From positions 62,001 to 126,000 of the forward strand of contig JBLHIB010000001.1 in the NCBI GenBank assembly GCA_047615865.1: a stretch of 64,000 nucleotides of DNA, given 5' to 3'. Within the stretch, counting starts at the first letter, position 1. Each line of letters starts with the position of its first letter. The notes beneath the pieces are model-generated. The model did no database searches and was not told where the DNA came from. It saw only the letters and a list, made by a program, of their open reading frames with translations. The stretch comes from JADFAK01 sp047615865. GTDB taxonomy: Bacteria > Bacteroidota > Bacteroidia > Flavobacteriales_D > Sanyastnellaceae. Of this stretch, positions 59,210 through 64,000 are shown piece by piece. A program made the translations under genes and the position numbers.

Positions 59210-62200
59210 TTAGCTTTCCGTTTCCCATTGACGGGAAGATTTTTCTACATCTTGTTTATGCCGTATCCGAGTCGTAGTTCGTGAATCTGAAAACCTCGGA
59301 TCTTCCACAATGGCCAACTTTTCCATTGAGGTAGTCTCTATGTTTATGCAATCAAATTCTTCGATAACTTTTCCTCTGATGACATAAATTCCACGTCCGC
59401 GAAAAGGAAATTGTTCAGCCACAGGGGGGAAATGAACGGTATCAAGCCAAGCCCCTTCCAAATCCAAAAATGTTCCGAAGTACATCTCTTTTCCATTGTG
59501 GGTTCTAGTATTTTTTACGGTTACCAGATAACCAGCAATCTCAACTTCCTTACCTATATGATTTGGGAGGTCTGCAGCTAGTATTGTTGAAGGTTTTTCT
59601 TCGCGCAGGAGCGCAAATGGATCTTCTAGTGAAAATCCAAGTAGCTCCATCTGATCAAAGGCATCCTCTGCCACATCAGAAGACAATTCCGGAAGTTCGA
59701 ACGATCGCGGTTGCTCATAAAACAAGGTGCGCTCTGGGTTGATCTTCTTCTTGGCTTTACCCAACAGAAAATGTGACTGCCATAACAGTTCTTTTTTTGA
59801 TTTTCCTGAAAATCGAAACGCTCCGATTCGCACCACTATCGCTAGTTGTTCTTGAGACAAATTCACCCGACTTACAAAATCCACCAGTGATTCATAGGGA
59901 CCCACTTCCATTCTATTGGCCAAGATCAATTTGATGGTTTGGTGTTCCAACTCCTTGACCATACCCAGGCCAAGAAAAATATTTTTTCCATAAATGACTG
60001 TCTCAGCTCCCGATCGATTTACGCAAGGAGCTTCTATAATCCCTCCATGCATCCGCGCCTCATTCACATACAGTTCTGTTCGATAAAATCCCCCGAAATT
60101 ATTGATCGTAGCCACCATATATTCAAGTGGATAGTAGGCTTTTAAAAACAGACTTTGATAGCTCTCTACCGCGTAAGAAGCCGAATGCCCTTTGGCAAAA
60201 GCATAACCGGCAAAACTTTCAATCTGCCTCCAAATTTCATCCACTAACTTGGTTTCATGACCTTTCTGTTTGGCCTTTTCGAAAAAGGCTCCTTGTGCTT
60301 TTTTGAATTCTTCTCTCGATCGAAATTTCCCTGACATCCCTCTTCGCAGGACATCGGCTTCGCCCATATCCAATCCGGCGAAATAATGAGCTACTTTGAT
60401 CACGTCTTCTTGATAGACCATCACACCAAAAGTCTCGGGCATAATATCCAGTAAAATTGGATTTGCATCCTTTCGCCGTTCAGGAAATCTAAACCGCAAT
60501 ATATATTCCCGCATCATTCCACTTCGTGCCACTCCAGGTCTGATGACAGAACTAGCTGCTACAAGTCCCAAATAGTCGTCTACACGCAGCTTCCGCAACA
60601 GCATTCTCATCGCAGGTGACTCAACATAAAAACATCCGATGGCCTCGGCGTTTCGCAGCATGTCTTTGATACGTTCATCCTCCTTAAACCTCTTGATATC
60701 ATGGATATCGATAAGTTCTTCCTGGGGTCGATTGTATTTTACTATTTCTACGGCATCCTTGATTTTTCCTAAACCACGCTGACTAAGAATATCGAACTTA
60801 TACAGACCCACATCTTCAGCTACAACCATATCAAACTGAGTAGTTGGGTATCCTTTGGGAGGTAAGAAGGTTGCTGTGAACGAACTTATCGGTGTATTGG
60901 AGATGAGAATTCCACCGGCGTGCACGCTCAAATGGTTGGGAAACTCTTGAATAAGTGTGCTGTACTGCAATACCAACTTGGCCAGTCGATCAAGTTTGTC
61001 CATGCGAAATTGACCCTTGGTAAGCACGTCAATTTCATGCTTTGGAAGTCCAAACACCTTTCCCAATTCACGCACAACTGCGCGGTATTGAAAGGTACTA
61101 TACGTTGCAATCAGCGCAACATGATCGAAGCGATTGAAGATGTACCGAGTCACATCATCACGATCAGTCCACGAAAAATCAATATCAAAGTCTGGCGGAT
61201 TCTTTCTGTACAGATTGATAAAACGCTCGAAGTACAAATCCAGTTCAATAGGATCGACATCGGTAATACGCAGGATATAGGCCACCACACTATTGGCTCC
61301 GCTTCCCCGTCCCACATAAAAATAGCCTTTGCTTCTCGCGTAGGAGGTAATATCCCAATTGATAAGGAAGTAGGAAAGGAAATCCTTTTCACGGACCATG
61401 TTTAACTCCATCTTCACGCGGTCCAATATCTTCTTATTTGGCTTGGGATACCTATAACCCATTCCCTCTTCGCACAACTTCTCTAGCAATAGATAGTCCT
61501 CCTCCTTACTCGAAGTATAGCTCTGTAAGTTTTTATGTGGTTGTTCAGTCCCAAAAGTGAAATTTATCGAGCACTGACTAATAAGATGGTTGGTATTGTC
61601 GATGATCTCAGAAAAATCTTCAAAGTCTGTAAGAAGATCATTGAGAGGACTCATTTGATGCCACATCTCTCCCTCTTCGGAAATAGAAAGTTTACTAAGC
61701 AATGTATTGTTGTCAATAGCTCGAAGTAGACGGTGCGCATTGAAATCTTTTTTATTGCGAAAGGTCACTGTTTGCAAAACCACCATTTTATCCGTCATAC
61801 TCAACCATGGTGACAATCTTAATTTCGGTATCTGTTTGCTGTGCACTCCCACGAATTCATGTTCCAGAAGGTCTTGCCCAAGAAATGTTTTGAAGGGATA
61901 AACAACAAATGCATTTTTGAAATTCGGCGCTCGATCAGGAAAGACTGTGCGGCTGTGGATATGCTCACTCAAATGTTCGTTGAGTTCTTTAAAGCCTGCA
62001 TTATTCTTAGCAATACCCACATATATTTGATCGGCTCCATTGCGGAAATCGATTCCAATGACTGGAAGAATATCTCGTTTTTCGCTGAGTCGAACAAAAT
62101 CAAGACAAGCAGAAGTGCTATTAATATCGGTGAACACCAGTGATTTCAGACCATTACCAACCGCAAGATCCAGTAGTTCAGTCGGCTTGATGGTCCCATA

Positions 62201-62236
62201 TCGCAGGGAATAATATGAATGACAGTTGAGGTACAA
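59210..62236 (-). CDS. dnaE2: DNA polymerase III alpha-type subunit, error-prone (DnaE2-like)
   Basis: About 1008 residues, starting at TTG 62236 (LYLNCHSYYSLRYG..., matching the family's M-Y-L-N-C-H-S opening); the frame is open to 62269 but the extra 11 residues are not family-like. A PHP domain comes first (about 1-190), then the polymerase with the palm acidic motif PPDFDIDFSW, RKLRVDDYLGLVAASSVIRPGVARSG and RRGMSGKF. An OB/HhH tail follows. It is shorter than replicative DnaE (about 1160). Beside SRAP and a Y-family polymerase gene, it is the lesion-bypass polymerase of an ImuA/ImuB-DnaE2-like cassette. Confidence 0.85.
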   Translation of the reverse strand: MYLNCHSYYSLRYGTIKPTELLDLAVGNGLKSLVFTDINSTSACLDFVRLSEKRDILPVIGIDFRNGADQIYVGIAKNNAGFKELNEHLSEHIHSRTVFPDRAPNFKNAFVVYPFKTFLGQDLLEHEFVGVHSKQIPKLRLSPWLSMTDKMVVLQTVTFRNKKDFNAHRLLRAIDNNTLLSKLSISEEGEMWHQMSPLNDLLTDFEDFSEIIDNTNHLISQCSINFTFGTEQPHKNLQSYTSSKEEDYLLLEKLCEEGMGYRYPKPNKKILDRVKMELNMVREKDFLSYFLINWDITSYARSKGYFYVGRGSGANSVVAYILRITDVDPIELDLYFERFINLYRKNPPDFDIDFSWTDRDDVTRYIFNRFDHVALIATYSTFQYRAVVRELGKVFGLPKHEIDVLTKGQFRMDKLDRLAKLVLQYSTLIQEFPNHLSVHAGGILISNTPISSFTATFLPPKGYPTTQFDMVVAEDVGLYKFDILSQRGLGKIKDAVEIVKYNRPQEELIDIHDIKRFKEDERIKDMLRNAEAIGCFYVESPAMRMLLRKLRVDDYLGLVAASSVIRPGVARSGMMREYILRFRFPERRKDANPILLDIMPETFGVMVYQEDVIKVAHYFAGLDMGEADVLRRGMSGKFRSREEFKKAQGAFFEKAKQKGHETKLVDEIWRQIESFAGYAFAKGHSASYAVESYQSLFLKAYYPLEYMVATINNFGGFYRTELYVNEARMHGGIIEAPCVNRSGAETVIYGKNIFLGLGMVKELEHQTIKLILANRMEVGPYESLVDFVSRVNLSQEQLAIVVRIGAFRFSGKSKKELLWQSHFLLGKAKKKINPERTLFYEQPRSFELPELSSDVAEDAFDQMELLGFSLEDPFALLREEKPSTILAADLPNHIGKEVEIAGYLVTVKNTRTHNGKEMYFGTFLDLEGAWLDTVHFPPVAEQFPFRGRGIYVIRGKVIEEFDCINIETTSMEKLAIVEDPRFSDSRTTTRIRHKQDVEKSSRQWETES

Positions 62237-62295
62237 AGCAAAAGATTTCAGAATAGAAACACAGACCAAGATCTACAGAAAAGCAAAGGGAATAA

Positions 62296-63123
62296 TCAGA
62301 ACAGTTGACCTTGTTCGTCTTCATTTTTCTTTCTGTTTCGTGCTCTAGACTCACCCATTCCAAAGACTTCGATCTCTTTGTATATCTCGAAGTCATATTC
62401 CTTATAGATTCTTTGCCCGGTAGGTTCTAGTAGTTGAGACCCATTCAGTCTGGGATTTTTAATATCCGAAGAAATCGGGTAACCATTTAATCGCTCTGCT
62501 GGAAATGGTTTGAGTAGGGAGGTAACTTCGGCTAAAGGCAGACTAGGGTCAATCCAATTTTGCTCTTCATCTGGATTAAGGATAACGGGTGACCGGTGAT
62601 GGCCAATTTGGGTCATCAAGTCGTTGGACACTGTAGTAATAACTGCAAATGAATTGATGAGCTCACCCGTCATTTCGTTGACCCAGCAGTCCCAAATTCC
62701 GGCCATGGCGAAAGGGCGTTCCCCATTTCGGAGGTAGACGACATAAGGCATGTTGAGTTTTTCTTTTTGGGGGCCTTCGATGAAGCAATCGGCCACAATG
62801 AGGCAACGCTGGGAGCGAATTGACTTTCGAAACATGGGTTTATTGACAATGCCCATTTCTCCTGTATAGCTGGGATCGTCTTGTTTGTTGTGATCTCCTT
62901 CAGCTCGTGCATTGATCATATAAAATTGCTTCTTCGCCCAAGCTGGAGTGAGACCAAATTGGAAGAACTGCAGATCATGTGGCTTGTCCCCCGTAATAAC
63001 AGGAGCATATTCGCCATGAGAAATATTCGTATTCGGCTCGTACAGCAGTGGCTGACTAGCTTGAACATTGAACCTTTTTTCAATAGCCTTAATCTTGGTT
63101 ACCGTGGTATATCGTCCACACAT
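62296..63123 (-). CDS. SRAP/YedK-type abasic-site protein (SOS response-associated)
   Basis: 275 residues. The invariant catalytic Cys2 follows the initiating Met in MCGRYTTVTK, and after its removal it forms a thiazolidine with abasic DNA. Asn71-Ala-Arg73 in MINARAEGDH, Glu116 in FIEG and His175/176 in GHHRSPVIL complete the usual active site. The family protects single-stranded abasic DNA (HMCES in humans). A C-terminal tail (about 230-275) is basic and rich in charged residues. It lies in the TLS cassette, 59 bases upstream of dnaE2 on the same strand. Confidence 0.9.
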   Translation of the reverse strand: MCGRYTTVTKIKAIEKRFNVQASQPLLYEPNTNISHGEYAPVITGDKPHDLQFFQFGLTPAWAKKQFYMINARAEGDHNKQDDPSYTGEMGIVNKPMFRKSIRSQRCLIVADCFIEGPQKEKLNMPYVVYLRNGERPFAMAGIWDCWVNEMTGELINSFAVITTVSNDLMTQIGHHRSPVILNPDEEQNWIDPSLPLAEVTSLLKPFPAERLNGYPISSDIKNPRLNGSQLLEPTGQRIYKEYDFEIYKEIEVFGMGESRARNRKKNEDEQGQLF

Positions 63124-63160
63124 CGCTGATAATTTATGAATTATTACTGAATCATCTATT

Positions 63161-63185
63161 GGTCAAGCTGGTATATCGCGGTCAA
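63161..63185. repeat. Direct repeat GGTCAA in the dinB-SRAP gap
   Basis: GGTCAA at 63161-63166 and at 63180-63185 (19 bases apart), in the 93-base gap between the polymerase and SRAP genes. On the coding strand these are TTGACC repeats. They could bind a regulator of the mutagenesis genes, but six bases is little information. Confidence 0.25.
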
Positions 63186-63216
63186 CTTGGACTACCGCAT
63201 TGAAGTGTCTCTCCAC

Positions 63217-64000
63217 TTAGGTCTTTCTATTTGCCAAGAGGATTGGTGGTTCACCATTGAATGGATTTGGTCCTCCAATCGTTCGTGCTCCCATACCTGC
63301 GGCTGATATGACTGCTCGATCGCCGTAGCGTATTCTCATTCTATCCATGGCTTGGTAAAGATTGACACGTTCTTCTGTGTCGTCAAAAAGGTTGATCTGA
63401 TACCCTCCTCCCACAAGGTGACTAAACCGGACACCCACCAATCGAACCAACAAACGCCTATTGTACAATTTATCAAACAGCTCCATCACTTGCGGGAGCA
63501 ATGTGTGATCTGCCGAGGTATAAGCTATTCTCTTCTGAAGAGTATACGTATTGAAATCAGAATATCGAATCCTGACTGTAACACAAGCGGTTAGTTTTTG
63601 TCCGCGCCGCAATTGAAACGCCAAGTTTTCGGCCATTGCAGCCAGGATCCCCTTCAGTTTACCTATATCAATTGTATCTCGCTCAAAAGTACGCTCCGTA
63701 CTTATTGATTTCCTCTCATTGTGTTGAACAACCGGACTATTGTCCAGTCCCCTTGCTTTTTTCCAGATCATTACACCATGCTTCCCAAGAACAGTTTCCA
63801 TCAACTCCATGGGCATCTCTTGTACTGTCTGCACAACCTTCACTCCCAAGTGCCTAAGAGTTTGGTACGTTTTGTCTCCCACCATAGGTATTTTTTTCAC
63901 CGATAAGGGCGCGAGAAAAGGCATTTCTTCCCCTTTACACACTTGTATCTCATTGTTAGGTTTTGCCTCACCTGTAGCTATTTTAGAGACTGTTTTGTTA
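63217..64000 (-). CDS. dinB: DNA polymerase IV (Y-family), C-terminal fragment
   Basis: About 260 residues are readable; the gene runs off the right edge, so the N-terminus is missing. The frame continues from the first ATG back to position 63999 with NKTVSKIATGEAKPN, which is the Pol IV palm region just before the thumb. The thumb has KKIPMVGDKTYQTLRHLGV. The little-finger domain contains KSISTERTFERDT and RYGDRAVISAAGMGARTIG. A Y-family polymerase copies past lesions in low fidelity. With SRAP and dnaE2 downstream on the same strand it forms a TLS cassette. Polymerase IV is preferred over UmuC because of the DinB-like little-finger motifs. Confidence 0.9.
   Translation of the reverse strand, partial: NKTVSKIATGEAKPNNEIQVCKGEEMPFLAPLSVKKIPMVGDKTYQTLRHLGVKVVQTVQEMPMELMETVLGKHGVMIWKKARGLDNSPVVQHNERKSISTERTFERDTIDIGKLKGILAAMAENLAFQLRRGQKLTACVTVRIRYSDFNTYTLQKRIAYTSADHTLLPQVMELFDKLYNRRLLVRLVGVRFSHLVGGGYQINLFDDTEERVNLYQAMDRMRIRYGDRAVISAAGMGARTIGGPNPFNGEPPILLANRKT

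Noticed and set aside
62178..62396. Minus-strand 72-residue frame between SRAP and dnaE2
   Set aside because: It overlaps the 3' end of the SRAP gene and the start of dnaE2 in another frame and shows no recognisable motif.
1..64000. tRNA, rRNA, CRISPR arrays, insertion sequences or phage genes
   Set aside because: None was recognised by eye; coding genes fill the window with gaps below 300 bases. A tRNA and repeat search could not be run.

Overview
The window is 64 kb of gene-dense, AT-leaning bacterial chromosome from the Bacteroidota, most probably a Flavobacteriales-type marine or freshwater lineage. The evidence is: secreted proteins with type IX secretion (T9SS) C-terminal sorting tails, carboxypeptidase-regulatory-like TonB receptors, families largely confined to this phylum (DUF2480, DUF6495-like, DUF5777-like, HYC_CC_PP, HU-CCDC81/SPOR, DUF6427/DUF6341-like), TAnnTTTG promoter boxes and general lack of Shine-Dalgarno sequences. 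No rRNA, tRNA, CRISPR array, insertion sequence or prophage was seen, and no gene-free stretch exceeds 300 bases. Both edges cut genes: hemD on the left, a dinB-type Y-family polymerase on the right.

Layout. 0-8.3 kb: end of hemD, rnpA, an S41 carboxy-terminal protease, an O-antigen-ligase-like protein, two LPS-type glycosyltransferases on the minus strand, purD, and two small membrane-protein families. 8.4-26 kb: a large secreted PKD/SprB-repeat protein, purQ, dxs, DUF2480, a tight three-gene signalling operon (receiver; histidine kinase; receiver-PAS-GAF-kinase), a DUF349 protein, recX, prfB without its programmed frameshift, fumC, a methyltransferase and a second T9SS cargo protein. 26-37.4 kb: HAD phosphatase, HU-CCDC81/SPOR protein, kdsB overlapping a TonB receptor, dprA, a pair of small Hpt-type proteins (one canonical, one apparently without the histidine), a cation/proton antiporter, an unknown exported protein and rseP. 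37.6-43.3 kb: a class A penicillin-binding protein with a four-cysteine insertion, the two 3-oxoacid CoA-transferase subunits, folB and gltX.

43.4-46.3 kb is a four-gene overlapping operon of exported haem proteins around a predicted outer-membrane barrel: two lipoproteins with CX4CH motifs, the DUF5777-like barrel and a CXXCH cytochrome. This is the most interesting functional grouping and could be a porin-cytochrome-like electron-transfer module. It is followed by sdhCAB behind a textbook Bacteroidota promoter and a seven-codon leader ORF. 50-53.2 kb is a metal-linked cluster (HYC_CC_PP protein, HMA-domain protein, TonB receptor).

53.2-57.5 kb holds two damaged small genes (a VOC protein whose natural start is followed at once by a stop; ogt with a one-base homopolymer frameshift), a T9SS cargo protein, a di-haem peroxidase and two paralogous exported proteins. 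A third frameshift lies in a haem lipoprotein at 45.63 kb. Three such lesions in 9 kb suggest either recent decay or assembly error, and read mapping would decide. 57.7-64 kb is a genome-maintenance block: a tail-less SSB, a SplB-like radical SAM protein, and a translesion-synthesis cassette of dnaE2-type polymerase, SRAP/YedK protein and dinB-type polymerase.
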